NCBI GenBank assembly: GCA_963920665.1
Contig: OY987270.1
Span: 16,270,019-16,334,018 of the forward strand
Reading direction: 5' to 3'
Source: Straminergon stramineum
Taxonomy: Eukaryota; Streptophyta; Bryopsida; Hypnales; Calliergonaceae
Length of the DNA: 64,000 nucleotides
Shown: piece by piece, positions 12,939 through 25,396 of the stretch
Numbering within the stretch: the first letter of the stretch is position 1
Layout of the letters: each line of letters begins with the position of its first letter
Made by a program: the position numbers and the translations under genes
The notes under the pieces: generated by a model
Told to the model about the DNA's origin: nothing
Databases searched by the model: none
What the model saw: only the letters and a program-made list of their open reading frames with translations

Positions 12939-13168
12939 TTAACTCATAAATGTCGACACGGACATTTAGTGATTGATGGATGACAAGGAATTTCTCTATT
13001 TAGGACAAAATTGCAACTATTCATCCTTGGAATTTTGTATGGAAAAGGAAGATCTTCTGCAATACTTTGACCTCTAATGTATATTTTTTATTTTCTTAGA
13101 GTAGATGGTGTTACATGGTTCTAGAATGCATGATTTCCACAGTCACCAATTTGTCCTTTAAGGGTTAA
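12939..13168 (+). mobile_element. TTAA-bounded MITE, family 1 copy (230 bp)
   Basis: Bounded by TTAA at 12939-12942 and 13165-13168. The right end reads GTCCTTTAAGGGTTAA; the left end is diverged (TTAACTCATAAATG). The body shares blocks such as gatgacaagga, caactattcatcc, gaagatcttct and catgatttccac with the copies at 21440-21670 (opposite strand) and 56733-56962. All three full-length copies are 230-231 bp. Non-coding. Confidence 0.8.
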
Positions 13169-14798
13169 ATAAGATCTTACCAACTTATTCTTGGTATTAT
13201 TGTTTTTATTAAGAAGTGTATTACTACACAAGTCTTTCTCTAAATATAAAAGACAATTTTTGAATATTAAATGTTTATAATTTTTCTGTTTGAGATTTTG
13301 TGCAAGGAGGTCCATTGCAAGATTTGGTTTTCTAGCCTTAAGATCTCTTGGAGATGAGTTTCAAATACATTAGAATATAGGGGGAAATCACATTGCAGTG
13401 GAAAGTACATTTTAAAATGGGACATGTTGATTAAGGTTATACTTGTTATTTCTTCTTAACTAATACATTTTTATATGACAATAATTTTAGGTTTAGACAT
13501 GTAAAAAAAATATTGAAAAACTTCAATGACTTCCAAATTTCTAACCTCCTTGCCATTAAACATTTGAATCTTCTATTTTATAAAAGATATTGTTGTATTT
13601 TCTAATTCTTTGTGATTACATGTCTAGTTTATCCTTAAAAGTTTGGGAAGCCTAATTTTGGATGCAACATAGAGCTTTTGTGTGTTTAACATAGAAGTCC
13701 AATAGATTAATTTATACTCTAATGACAAAAGTTTGTCTTCATACAAATTTAGATTTGATGACATATGGCACTTCCAATTTCGTCCTCTTCATGTCTAAGA
13801 GACTTCAAAATGGTCATGTATTCTACTCATCCAATATTGTACATGAGCAAAATAAAAAGATGACATTTAAATGAAAGATGCTAATTTTTAAAATAATCAT
13901 CCAATGGTTTAATAAAAAAAGGGGTGCCTCAAAAGGACCATTTGACTCATTCTAGAAAAACATAATACAACAAAAATAGGAAATTTAAAAAAAATTTAAA
14001 ATCCCTATATTTGTACTATTAGTCCAAAGTGCAAAGGCCTTATTGAGGCCCTATTTTTTTCTAATGATGTCTTACCGTATTTAGTAGTTATATCATATTC
14101 TAGAAATCACTAGTATAGTAGCTAATTTAAGATCACCATTTCCAGATATGAATTCTAAATTCTAAATTTGATATCTACATACTACTACTAAGTTCTAGCC
14201 AATGTTCAAGGAGAACTATTGATTCGTTCATTGTTAACCAATGCCATTGGGAAAATAATTGATGTGAGTGTGAAAATGGAGGATCCAAAACCAAAAAAAA
14301 AATTAGTAGGACCAGTAACCAATTGGTGTATAAAAGAAAGGTAGATTTGCAGTCACTACTTTCATGAGATTGTCACATTTTAGCAACTTGCCATTTTTAG
14401 TCCAAGGCTAATACATGAGTTGCTAGAGACGGTTATGTTCTTGGACAAGGCATGTATTGCTTTGGAGGTGACCAATGAGGTTTTTAGAGTGCTTAGATAG
14501 GACAAGGGTAGGTATTGTTTTATGATTGGTTGTAGCAACCAACCTTTATTCCATTGTCCATGTCTACCCAATGTAATTCAAATTTCAATTGGAGTTTGGT
14601 TTCAAAATTGGCATGTCTTTGAAAGAGGAGGATTGTAGCCTCTGCAAATTTGAAATTGAAAGAAAGTGTCTAGTGAGAATTTGATACAAGATGAAATGAA
14701 CCAGAAGATTTTGATAAGGAGAGGATGCAACCAAAAATAAGAATAGCTGAATCATAGTATTTTCAAAAATGTTGGAAAATGGAAAAATCGGTTTTTTA
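13169..14798. other. AT-rich intergenic DNA with a decayed family-2 fragment
   Basis: No gene is recognised. Positions about 13285-13625 resemble the interior of the 642/644-bp elements at 44691 and 46431 (shared order: gattttgtgcaagga, cccattgca-like, ttgagatgagtttcaaata, then gtttagacatgtaaaaa), but without intact termini. Confidence 0.45.
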
Positions 14799-15109
14799 AT
14801 ACTCGCAAGACACATGTTTACCAAATTGTTTTATTACACAAATTTTGCCATGGACAAATGATGTAAAGGTGAGACAACAAAAACAATGGTTACAAAGTCG
14901 GGAAAGTGGAAAATCATAACCTCAAGAGAGAGAGGACTAAAATCATCTTCCAATACAAAAAACATCAAAATCAAGATTTCATCCAGTATTACACTTCTAC
15001 AACTAGTGATCACTTTCCATGTTCAAAACAATGTCCAATTACAATCATTCTAATACTCCCATTCATTGTTCAAGAACATATAGAAGTATAACAAAGCATC
15101 ATCACACAA
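14799..15109 (-). repeat. 3' LTR of the copia relic
   Basis: 224 bp (14799-15022) align with the 5' LTR remnant. The polypurine tract at 15111-15121 implies that the LTR actually continues to about 15109, where a minus-strand TGTGTGATG would be its first bases. The extra ~87 bp have no counterpart in the other LTR. Confidence 0.65.
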
Positions 15110-17688
15110 ATCCTCCCCCTTGATGATGTACTTTCTTAGACATGTTGAGTGCCTCTCTAAGTTTGTGAAAAATCTCAAGAGTCAGGGGCTTTGTCAAAAT
15201 GTTTGCTAGTTGAAGTTGAGTAGGTATATATGTAAACCAGAGGAAATTCTCCCTTGGCTTGAAATCCCCAAGTAATATAGAACATAACATCAATGTGTTT
15301 GGTTCATTTGTGGAACTTTGGATTGAGTACAAGGGGAATTGTTGATTAGTTGTCAAATAGTAATAAAGTTGGATTCATCTGTTGGTATCCATAATCCACT
15401 AAGAGTCTCCTTGTCCATACAACCTCTTTTCTCATGAGAGATGCGGCCACATACTCAAATTCAGTTGTAGACCCTAAGGTACAGAGCTACTTTTGACTTA
15501 GCCAAACAACTAGTCCGTTGTTGATGATTACCACGCTTCCACTTTGACTTTTAATTACGATCATTTAAATCACTTGCATAATTAGCATCAATGTAAGCAA
15601 CAAGGATTTGATTTGGTTTGTTATTTGATGAACAATACAAGCCAAAATAAATTGTTCCTTGGAGATATTTTAAATTCTTTGTAAGGCAGTACAATAAATC
15701 TCTCAAGAATTGCTACCATGTTGTGCAACAATTGATATGATACGTGCAATGTCAAGTCTAAAATGCATTGCTAAGTAAAGCAATGATTCCACAATTCCTT
15801 GATATGGAAAAGAGGGTTGGAATCACCATCATCTTTCCTAGGATAACAAAGATGTACATACAAATCGCATGGTGTCGATATTGAAGAAGCATCTTGAAAT
15901 CCATACTTTCGTAAGATGGTCTCTATGTATCTTTATTGATGAATGTATAGTATTTTTTGGAATCTGTCGCGAATAATGTGAATCCCTATATAAACATTTA
16001 CATCGCCAACAATAACTTCAAAACTCGTCTTGAGGTATGAGATCATTTTATCCACAATTGTTTATCCTTACACATAGCATGAATGTTGATGTTGAAAAGA
16101 ATAAACATGGATTTGCAAGACTACGGATTAGATCATATACTTTCAAGAAATCTAAGAAGGTTTTGTTCAATTCCCTACCAAATTGTTTTAAACCATAGTG
16201 TCCTTTCCAAATTCTATACATTTAGCCTCCATTACTTGAAAATCTTTAGTAAATTTCTTCTTCAAAATCCTCAAGTAAACCCCTGTAGATTTCTACTAAT
16301 AATATAGCATTCATGTATGCAGTCTTGATATCGAATTGAACAAGATCAAAATCTTCTACTCTTGTAATTGCTAGCAGGACTTATATAGTCTTTGTTCTTG
16401 TTGTTGGAGCAAAAGTTTCATTGTAATCCATGCCATTGGTTTGAGTGAAACCTTTTGTAACTAAATGTGCTTGGAATCACTCAATAGTTCCATTTACCTT
16501 AACCTTGGTTTTAGACACCCATTTCTTTTTGACAATAGTCCTCCCTTTGGGTAAAAACTCGATAGTCTATGTTTCATTTTTGAGTAAGGAATCTATTTCT
16601 TCAACCATAGCTTCTTGCCACTGCTCCTTGTACTCGCTTCTCATAGCCTGACTATAAGTTTTGGGCTCGTTTGGGAGAACTAAAACTCTTTTAGCATAAA
16701 CTTCTTAGGTAACAACAATGCATGAGGTGGATAATGATTATCTACTACAATCTCTAGAACTTCTTGTGGTTGCTCATTTACTTGTGTGGGCTTGGTTGCA
16801 TTGTTTAGATCTTCTATGAGTCTTGTTTGTAGTGTTGGATTTAATTCGTCATTGGAAGATGTTGGCTACATTGGCTTGTAACTCCTACTGCTTGCAAAAC
16901 TCCTATTGCCTCTAATGTTGCCACTGCTTTGATAATTGTTGTCACTATGGTTCATTGATCGAATATTTCTCCCACTACTTTGATCGTTACTCCCACTACT
17001 TCAATTCAACTGTTGTTCCCACTGATAGGTATTTTTTGCATGTCGATTAACACTCCAACTTCTTGATCTCTTTGTAGATTCCAATCTACAAGAGTTTCCT
17101 ACACATTGATTATCAAGTGAAATTCATGATCTCCTTGTACATTTAGATCTACAACTTGAGGTGAGTAAACAAAGTCATTAAGTTGGAAAGGTGGTGTAGA
17201 AAATGTCTCACAATTGTCGGGAAAGATTGTTGCAACTTCAATAGCTTCTTTACAACCACTTGTACTTGTTTTGAACTATTGATGGCTCTCCTCATCAAAT
17301 ATAAGATTGCAGCTAATTATGATCTTTTTTTTTTAGAGACACCATAGACAATAGGCCTTGGAAGTATTACAATAGCCCAAAAAATAGCCTCACTTGCTTT
17401 GATGTCCAACTTTTGATGCTTCTATTTTTGGATATGGCTATAGCAAAAGCTACCAAATTCTTTGAAATAGCTAAGATCTTGTCTTTTTCCATGCCACTTT
17501 TCGAACAATGTAGACCCTAGAATCATTTTATTAGATATTTGATTAAGGATGTACATTGTTGTATTGAAAGCTTCAACCCAAAATTCTGAAGGCATACCTT
17601 GATGATGTAATATAGATTGTGCACTTTCTACTATCGTTTGCTTGTCACACAATGCTACTCCATTTTGTTTTGGACAATAAGGTGCCAT
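15102..17688 (-). pseudogene. Copia pol remnant (integrase, RNase H)
   Basis: On the minus strand, 17422-17688 translates to an integrase-core stretch (PKQNGVAL, QSILHHQGMPSEFW, NTTMYILNQ, EFGSFCYSHI). Further downstream on that strand come RNase H pieces (YIDANYASDLNDR near 15560-15600, then TEFEYVAASL near 15450) and the terminal LANILTKPLTLEIFHKLREAL. The reading frame is interrupted repeatedly; for example, a stop follows DLNDRN. Family: Ty1/copia, because integrase precedes reverse transcriptase/RNase H. No intact enzyme is possible. Confidence 0.8.
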
Positions 17689-18804
17689 GAGTTCATAATG
17701 AATGCCTTTGCTAGATAGATAATCCTAAATTTTTTGGGACAAATATTCACTCCCATTGTCTGTTTATAATTTTAGCATCATGTTCCCTATCTTGTTTTTC
17801 ACAAGCCGATATAGGCTTTGAAATGTTGTCATAATGTCTTGTCAATCTTTCAAAAAGAACACAAATGAGACACCAATTTAGTCATCTTTGTAAGTTATAA
17901 AATACCATTGACCTCTATATGATGGAACTTAAAAAGCTCTTGAGATATTAGAATGGAAGAACTAACCAAGTTTAGAGTTCCTTCTTCTCTCAAAGTTCAT
18001 TGGAATGGAGTCCTATAGATCTTTTGGTGAGCACATCTTTTGTAGACGATTTTCAATTTTATTTTATCCAAAGATGGTAATCCAGTTGCAACAATATCCC
18101 TAGATATTTGCTTCAATGTGTGAGTGTTCACATGGCCTAATCAGTAGTGTGATTTTTGCAAATCTCTATCAGAATGAGTGCTAGTTGTGTGACCATCAAC
18201 ACTTGATTTTGTCACATTAGTTGAACTCTTATTAGTTATTAGTAGTATTTAACGTGAACATCCATGTGTTGTAAACCTTTGTGTTTATGCGTTGTCATAA
18301 TTAAACAACCTAATCCATTATTTGAAATCATCTTCCAAATATCTCATATGTGCAAAATTACAACTTGCTTCTTTGTTAAACGACTGGTCGAAATTAGATT
18401 GTAGCATAGCTTAGGAACATAAAGAACATTCTTAAATTTTAGTAAAGTGTTGATATCATTTACTTTGGCTTGGATAGTAATGTCGCCTATTTCTTTGATA
18501 TAAACTTGCAATCATTTGCTATTGATACGCTCCATGCTATGTTATCAATCGATTGAAAATTTTGAAACCATAGTCTCTTATCTATCATATGCTTGGTTGT
18601 TCTAGAGTCTACAAATCATAGATCATTTGACTCTTGTTGTTCTAAACTAAAGGAGAAAGCTTCACTTAATGATGATGATGATTCAAATGAGATTTCATGA
18701 ATAGCACTAGCATTTACATTAGCATGACTTTGTTTTGCTTTACTTTTCCCTTTCTATATATTGATGACTAAATTAGGTGACACTGACTCCTCTAAACTTT
18801 GACT

Positions 18805-19075
18805 CTATTCGCACTCTCTCCTGAAGTGTCCTCTATGACAAAATTTGTAGCATCGAAAATGCCATTTTAACTTAGCCAATCTTTTCGTTCATTCTTTCTT
18901 CTACTCAATTCAAAGAGAAGGTTTTGATGAGGCGCTTTTTGTGAAAAATGCCGCATCTTCTTGTACATTGGATAATCTTCCCGATATTTCTTCCTGTTAT
19001 GATATTTGACCAAATGTATTTGATTATTTTTCATTGTTTGCTCTACTACCGGAGTACCATCCCATGCAAGCATGT
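18805..19075 (-). pseudogene. Copia gag remnant with damaged zinc knuckle
   Basis: Minus-strand translation near 18800-18860 gives a 14-residue knuckle, CYKFCHRGHFRREC, in which the spacing of the outer Cys, His and last Cys is that of CX2CX4HX4C but the second Cys position holds Phe. The remainder (18867-19073) is basic and without recognisable domains. It lies between the 5' LTR remnant and the integrase remnant, as expected for gag. Confidence 0.6.
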
Positions 19076-19215
19076 ATAGATCATATGATTAAAGAAGACC
19101 ACATCTGATCTTAGGAATCAACAATTTTTAGTTATCGTTTTTCTAGATCATTCGGTTGTTTGTACAACTTTTGCAATGTACTAAAATACACTGCTATTGA
19201 ATTCCCTTCACCTAT

Positions 19216-19325
19216 AACTACAAGAGAACGTTGTCAATTCGGACATTATTCTGTCAATTTTTAGTCAATTTGGACATATTTAGTCAATTTGGACGTGTTA
19301 ATTTGGACATGGTTTTCTTGTAGTT
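19216..19325. mobile_element. 110-bp MITE nested in the copia relic
   Basis: Terminal inverted repeats AACTACAAGAGAAC (19216-19229) and GTTTTCTTGTAGTT (19312-19325) differ at one position. Between them a short motif (gtcaatttggacat-like) is repeated about four times. The ends resemble the ACTACAAGAAAA termini common in CACTA-type elements. It interrupts the gag part of the copia remnant, so it inserted later. Confidence 0.6.
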
Positions 19326-19879
19326 GCGAGCTTGCAACAGAAATACTTCTCATGTAAAGCTATGGTACATTCATTAGAATGCTTATCATGATACACCTGG
19401 AGTTATGTCTACAATTTATAGGAATTTTTTCAATATATCACTTTTGGCTTGTGATAAGAATCAATTGATCCTAGAATGGCTACAATAGCCTATTTATCTC
19501 TTTGCTCCCTCTACAATTTCTCTTCATCACTCATAGTATCGAGCTTCTCTTTCATTCCGTTCACAATTGAAAACATATCATGAAATTTGAAGATGAACAA
19601 CATGTGCATTTTCCATAATCCAAAATTTGAACCATCATATCTCTTGATTGTATTGAATCCCTTCATCTTTTAAGACGCAACCATATTCTCAACCATATTC
19701 CATAAACTCTCATTGCATTTGTATTCCTCTTAGATTTCTCACTATCTTCCTTAGAATATCAACTTCTCTTCTATGTCCTACTCTCTGGATTGACTTTACC
19801 CTCTCAACATAGTAACACAATTACTATAGCAAATAGTTGGCCTATAATCTATTGCAAATAAGGAACCAGACAAGCATTT

Positions 19880-20102
19880 ATACTCACAAGACACATGTTT
19901 ACCAAACTACTTTATTACACAAATTTCGTTGGGCACAAATGGTGTTAAGACAAGACAACAAAAATAGTATTTACAAAGCTAGAAGGTGGGAAGTCATAGC
20001 CTTAGGAGAGAGATGACTAAAATCACCTACTAATACAAGAAACATCCAAATCAAGATTTCATCTACTAATGCGCTTCTACAACTAGTGATCACTTTCTAT
20101 GT
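19880..20102 (-). repeat. Truncated 5' LTR of the copia relic
   Basis: Aligns with 14799-15022. Similarity stops at about 20102, whereas the other LTR continues to its polypurine tract, so the first ~85 bp of this LTR appear lost. Confidence 0.7.
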
Positions 20103-20331
20103 GCATTGTTTGTAAATTCCATGTGAAAATTAGATTCACATGCAATTTCAAATTTATTGAACTTCCAAAATTCATTAAATTCAAATTAATGTTTTCAAAA
20201 TTAGGCTTCTGGGAACATTTCATGAGAACCAAACTCTACAATTGATAACCTGAAAATTACAACTCCATCAACTTTGAAGTCACATTATTATTGCAATGAT
20301 CCCTCACTTGTTTGACATTTGTTTACCCCTT

Positions 20332-21255
20332 AAAGTCCCAAAGTCCACTTTGGAGAAACTTGGGATTTGGATTAAGCTTGTTTGATCTCAATTTTGACTT
20401 GCTTTTCTACAACTTTTTTTGAAGATAGAAAAATACATTAGCTTTAAGAGAATATAATTTTTATTTCAACTAGTGTCCAAGAAAAAATTTTATGCTACCC
20501 TTATCCCCCAAAACATTTTGGTTGGACATGAAAAAAACTTCAAAATTTTTTAATGAATTTTTCATTTTTTTCTTATAATATATTTTTGTCAACATAAAAA
20601 GCTATGAATACTATTATTCATTCTATTTGGACTAGTGATGCAAAAGTTACGGAGCTTCTTGTTTTTCAAGCAATTATATTACAGCATCTTAAAAAAATAA
20701 CTTATAGGATTCATTTCACTTCCAAACTCAATTTTTAGAATTTAAAAAAAAAAAAGTTCCACAAGGTACAATTCACATGCTAGAATGATCTCTCAATTGG
20801 GATTTGTATGTTTCAATTCCATCTTAAAGCTATTAATGCTTTAGTTTTTCCTTCTATCTTGTAATTATTTCTATGTAACAATTATTTTAAGTATAAAAAT
20901 AAAGTCCTTCATTATAATTTTTTTTCTAAATTCTCAACTCAATTCTCCACCATAAAGATTTTTACCTCAAACTTTGTAGAGCAATATGAAAAGTCAAGAG
21001 GATTCAAAGTCTTGTAATGTAGTCGAGTGAGGTCCAAAAATTCTTGTATTCTTCACTTCAAATACAAAAATCTTGCAATCTATGTGGTCAAAGTTTCTGG
21101 AGTTTCCTCAACACATTCTTATACTAGTCTAGTGCCAAATACTACAGTTAGATATGTAAAAGAAAACAATTTTCAAACTTTTTAACTCTTTGCAATAGAA
21201 ATGGTAGTTTTGAGTGGTTTTGATGAAAAAATATCCTTAGTACTTCAAGGATTAA
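20332..21255. mobile_element. TTAA-type element, family 3, decayed inverted copy (924 bp)
   Basis: The left terminus is TTTACCCCTTAAAG (first base pair of TTAA changed) and the right terminus GTACTTCAAGGATTAA. The interior matches the reverse complement of 22576-23488: the run ttgatctcaattttga ... gaatataatttttatttcaa at 20375-20470 corresponds to 23340-23440. Non-coding. Confidence 0.6.
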
Positions 21256-21439
21256 AAATTATTTCTCTATCATTTTTGCTCTAGCAATTTCTAATTACTT
21301 TGTTACTCTTAGGTTTTTTTCATAGGGTAATGAAAATCATATTAATTGTTAATGAGGCAATATTGATTATTATTTAAGTAAAATAATTCATAATAATTTT
21401 TACAAAATAATTTATTTAATATTAATCTACAATATATCA

Positions 21440-21670
21440 TTAACCCTTAAAGGACGGATTGGTGATTGTGGAAATCAACCCTTTTGGAACTATGTGACAT
21501 CATCTACATTAAAAAAAATAAAAAACATTCATTGGAGGTCAAAGTACTATAGAAGATCTCCCCTTTCCACACAAAATTCAAAGATTGAATAGTTGTAGTT
21601 TTGTCCTACATAGAGAGATTCTTTGTCATTCATCGGACACAAAACATCCACTTCGACATTTAAGGGTTAA
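21440..21670 (-). mobile_element. TTAA-bounded MITE, family 1 copy (231 bp)
   Basis: Termini are TTAACCCTTAAAGGAC and GACATTTAAGGGTTAA. It is the reverse-strand counterpart of 12939-13168 and 56733-56962, sharing agaagatct, gaatagttgtagtttt and catcggac blocks. It sits between two family-3 copies that face each other. Confidence 0.8.
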
Positions 21671-21720
21671 AAAAAATTGGCATTACAATTGAAATCAGTC
21701 TCTAATAGAGCCATTACAAG

Positions 21721-22075
21721 GGGGGGGGGGGAGAATTCAATCTAACTTTGAAATTGATATCCTCCAATAGAAATAAGGAAGAGGAAGAACTTCACAACAC
21801 TCTAGGATCAAGATGCCTTAAGAGTCTTCATTTAGAGTCTCACTTCAAGTCCGTTCTACAATCAAAGTGACTAAACCCATGACTTTCTTTATTACTAGTA
21901 AAATGATCTTTTATATAGAAATTTAAAATAACACCAAATTTTTTATCGAAGCTTGATGAACAATTTAATTATATGACGAATTATTCTCAACTAATTTTGG
22001 ATGTGTATTCTTTACTATCCACTCTAAAGACAACCTCCACTTCCTACTCAATTAATTAGCCCCCCCCCTCCCCCA
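21721..22075. repeat. Homopolymer runs (G10-12 and C-rich)
   Basis: A run of G at 21721-21732 and a C-rich run at 22062-22075. The sequence between is AT-rich and without genes. Confidence 0.8.
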
Positions 22076-22575
22076 AAAAATTAGTGGCCATTGATCATTT
22101 TTGAAAAAAAATAAAAACACCCCCTTCCTTGCTGTTGATCTAGATACGAATATTATGATACTGTATGTATACCATATGTATATGGATACGGATTATCCCA
22201 TATTGATTGTCAAACGACTTCATTTTCAAAAATACAAGAGTGAGGGGGTACTAGGTTTTGAAAAATAATTTGATTGCCTCAACATGCCATCCTCACTATC
22301 CACTCATGCAATGAATCACACAATTTACTAAGCACTACATTTTAAGTTTTGAAATAAAAAATGAATAGAAATTACACATAAGAGCACATGATAAAAATAA
22401 GTGAAAAATAAAATGGTATTGACCAAAAAAGTATCGGTGCAAAGTCAATATTTTATGTTGAGGTTAATTTTGTATATAATCAATTGAAACTAGAAATTAA
22501 AAATTTTTAAAGTGCCACATCATATCCTAAAAGTGAATATAATAGATGTTATTTCATTTTGCCATATCTATAATA

Positions 22576-23488
22576 TTAACCCCTGAAGTCCCCAAGCCTT
22601 TTTTCCATCAAAAAACACTCAAAACTGCCATTTTTATTGCAGGAGCAAAAAACTTAAATTTTTTTTTTTTCATATCTAACTATAGGATCTTCTATTAGAC
22701 TAGTGTAAGAGTATGTGGAATAAATCTCAAAAATTTTGAGTACATTGATTGCAAGATATTTGCATTTAAAGTGAAGAAAACAAGTTTTTTTTATACCTTG
22801 TTTGATTAGACTTTTAGGCTTTAAATCTTCTTAACTTTAAATTCTTGCACTACTGATTTTGATTTTATTATTTTTTATGTTGAAGAATTTAGTTGAGAAT
22901 CTAGGAAATAAATTCACCAAAAAAACATTTAATTTTCACTAATTATAAAATTGTTAAGTAGAAGTAGGTTCAAGATTGAAGGGAATACTAAAACGTCAAT
23001 AGCTCTAAGATGGAATTGAAAGACAATGATCTCGACGGTGAGATTGCTCTAGCAAGCAAACATAAGCCTGTCTAACAATTGTTTTTGAAAAATTGAAAAA
23101 TTTGCATTCAAAAATGAATTCTATGAGTAATTATTTCATAAAGATGCTTAGATATGTCCCCAAAATAAGATTGTTCATAACTTTCTCATCACTAGTCCAA
23201 ATAGGATGATTCAAAGCTTCAGATGTAGACAAATAAACATTTTTTGAGAAAAAAATTCAAAAATAATTTATCTGTGATTTTTTGGGGGTTGCCCCTCAAT
23301 TTGCTTTTTGGACTTAGGGTGGTATAACTTTTGCTCATGGGCACCGATTGAAATAAGAATTATATTCCCAAAAAGCTAATCAGAATTTCCATCTTCAAAA
23401 GAAGTTTAAAAAAATTGTGTCAAAAATTGAGATCACACAAGGCCTACCTGAGACCCAAAGAATCCCCCATAGGGACTTTAGAGATTAA
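22576..23488. mobile_element. TTAA-bounded element, family 3 (913 bp)
   Basis: The left terminus is TTAACCCCTGAAGTCCCC and the right terminus GGGACTTTAGAGATTAA. Its first 200 bp share 'tataggatctt' and 'ttgcaagatatttgcattt' with 8513-9452, and the block 'ggatgattcaaagcttc' near 23200 matches 9145-9170. Non-coding. Confidence 0.65.
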
Positions 23489-24299
23489 ATGCACTGTCAT
23501 AATCTGCTATCACCATTTCATCCATTTATATAGTCACGTATGAATCCTTACATATTTTCATCCAATATTTGAAAGCACTTTGTGTTAATCTTCACAAACT
23601 AAATTTTTTTTTATTATAAGGTAAAACAACCCATTATGGACCAAATGGAGGGTTTGCCTTCTTGTCATTTCTGAAATTTTCTACTTTTTTTCCAGAGAAA
23701 GTCAAGTGATAGAAATGGCAAGAGCATTTGAAATTATATTTTTTTCAACGAAGTGTGAATTTGTTATGAATTTTTGAAGTCAGCCCATCACAACTTGTAG
23801 ACTACCCCAAAACCAACAAAAACTAATCCATAACACTCATCTTACTTACCTATTATAGTCACAATATTTTCTAATACAGAAGACTTGAAAAAGGCACTTC
23901 TTGCAATGAATTAACACTAAAAAACTGAAAGTTCCTATTGCAGTCGCTAATTATTCCATTCCAGTTAGCTAAGACATTGAATGTGGCCCAAATCTCAAAA
24001 ACTAAAAGAAAACTGTAATAGGCTCATTCACAAAGTTCCACAATGGGCAAAAGGTTTGTAATGGGCTATTTTACCTTACCTATGATCAAGGATGTTGTTG
24101 TTGTTGCAAATACTACAACAATTGAATTGCTAATTAACCCAGTAATGCTTGAATCATTTAAAAAAAAAATTCCATAGAGTTTTACTTATGTTTTTGTACA
24201 AATATATTACTTACTTCAATTTCTTCAAATTGGTCTTAAAAAAAGATGTGATTCTCTAACACTTTGAATGAAGGAGAAGATATTTGGATGAGACATTCA
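23489..24299. other. AT-rich intergenic DNA
   Basis: No gene, RNA or well-bounded repeat is recognised. Confidence 0.5.
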
Positions 24300-25396
24300 T
24301 CAATGAAACACTCTCTTCATCATCAATAAATTTGGATGAAAGTAAAGAACGCAAGATTCCAACACGATTCTAGAATATTCCAGCCTAAGAGGGAACCCAC
24401 TTCCTGGAGTGAAGAATGCGACGCTTTGGGAGAAATTTCGAATTTTCCCGCGACAAGCAGATTGCAACGACGCCGCGGCTACGGCGGAAGACGAAGAGGA
24501 AGACGAAGAGGACAACTACGATTTGGGACGGGAAGAAGAAGCGGCGCCAAGGCGTAAGTAGAAATGCCGGAGATTCTAGCGGGAGCAAGGCGAACGAACT
24601 TGAGATCTTTATTTATAGCCTACGGAGAAATTTTAGTGACAGAGATGCAAACTGAAAGAAGGCGAGTTTACCATCTGTCGCTCGTCCACTTGCCAGATTT
24701 TTCTTCTTTCCGCTGGCTATGGCGAGTATCGTGGCACGAGCGCTCGGATGGTAAGTTAACGAATTTCACGACCATTCACTTTTCATTTGTGAATGTAAAT
24801 GTTGCTCCTCCACGTTCGGACCAGTTCGTCCTTTTTGGCAGCTCCGTTCTCATTGTTCTTTCTTCGTGTTTTGTTGTTGCGTGTCTGGAGTATATAGTGG
24901 CTGCCTATGCATTGTTGTTTGATGATTCCGTGTTTCTCGTGTTTGTTTCAGTCCGATTCGGAGTTTTTGGAGGGAATGAAGAGCTAGGGCTGGGAGAGAA
25001 TGCGGAAGAGTGCAGAAGCTTGTGGAGGGAGAGAGAATGGGAAGAGTTGCTAGGTCAGTGTTCCTCTGAGCTTGAAAATGCGAAGGGAATTAATGAGAAG
25101 CAAGATAATCATTCAGCTGTGTTCGTTCTATGCTTCACGGAGAACGATAGTACTTTACTTTGTGCACACACACAAATGCGGTACAGGACAGTGTATTAGA
25201 TCATTAGAATTTAGTGCGGACAATTTCACCATCGGCGAGAGGTAGTAGAAAATTTCAATGCATGACAAAGAGGATACGGATGCTGATGAAATGGTCAAGG
25301 GGGACAAATCTCTGGCAATTTTGGAGTAGCAAGCAGAATTTGTTTTAGAATTTTGGTGACTGTCGAGCCCAGGACGAAGGGCATAGGATTGCAATC
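24300..25396 (+). promoter_or_regulatory. Probable promoter and spliced 5' leader of the GT32 gene
   Basis: GC content rises sharply from about 24400. A plausible 5' UTR intron is bounded by a donor at 24751 (atg|gtaagt) and an acceptor ending at 24951 (tttcag). The long frame at 24564-25199 crosses these splice-like sites, has no recognisable domain and is not in frame with the enzyme, so it is treated as leader rather than gene. Confidence 0.4.

Larger units (their letters stand above)
14799..20102 (-). mobile_element. Decayed Ty1/copia LTR retrotransposon
   Basis: Direct repeats at 14799-15022 and 19880-20102 are LTR remnants, roughly 80-85% identical by eye with small indels. On the minus strand, decayed coding segments appear in Ty1/copia order: a zinc-knuckle-like CYKFCHRGHFRREC (about 18805-18860), an integrase segment with PKQNGVA and SEFWVEAFNT (17422-17688), then RNase H with TEFEYVAASLMRKEV and WTRRLL (about 15380-15480), then the C-terminal LANILTKPL (about 15180-15240). 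A polypurine tract AAGGGGGAGGA (minus strand) lies at 15111-15121, just inside the 3' LTR. Many stops and frameshifts make it non-functional. No clear primer-binding site or target duplication remains. Confidence 0.85.

Noticed and set aside
24564..25199. 211-codon frame upstream of the GT32 gene
   Set aside because: It crosses a credible donor (24751) and acceptor (24951), has no domain, and is not in frame with the enzyme; best read as 5' leader.
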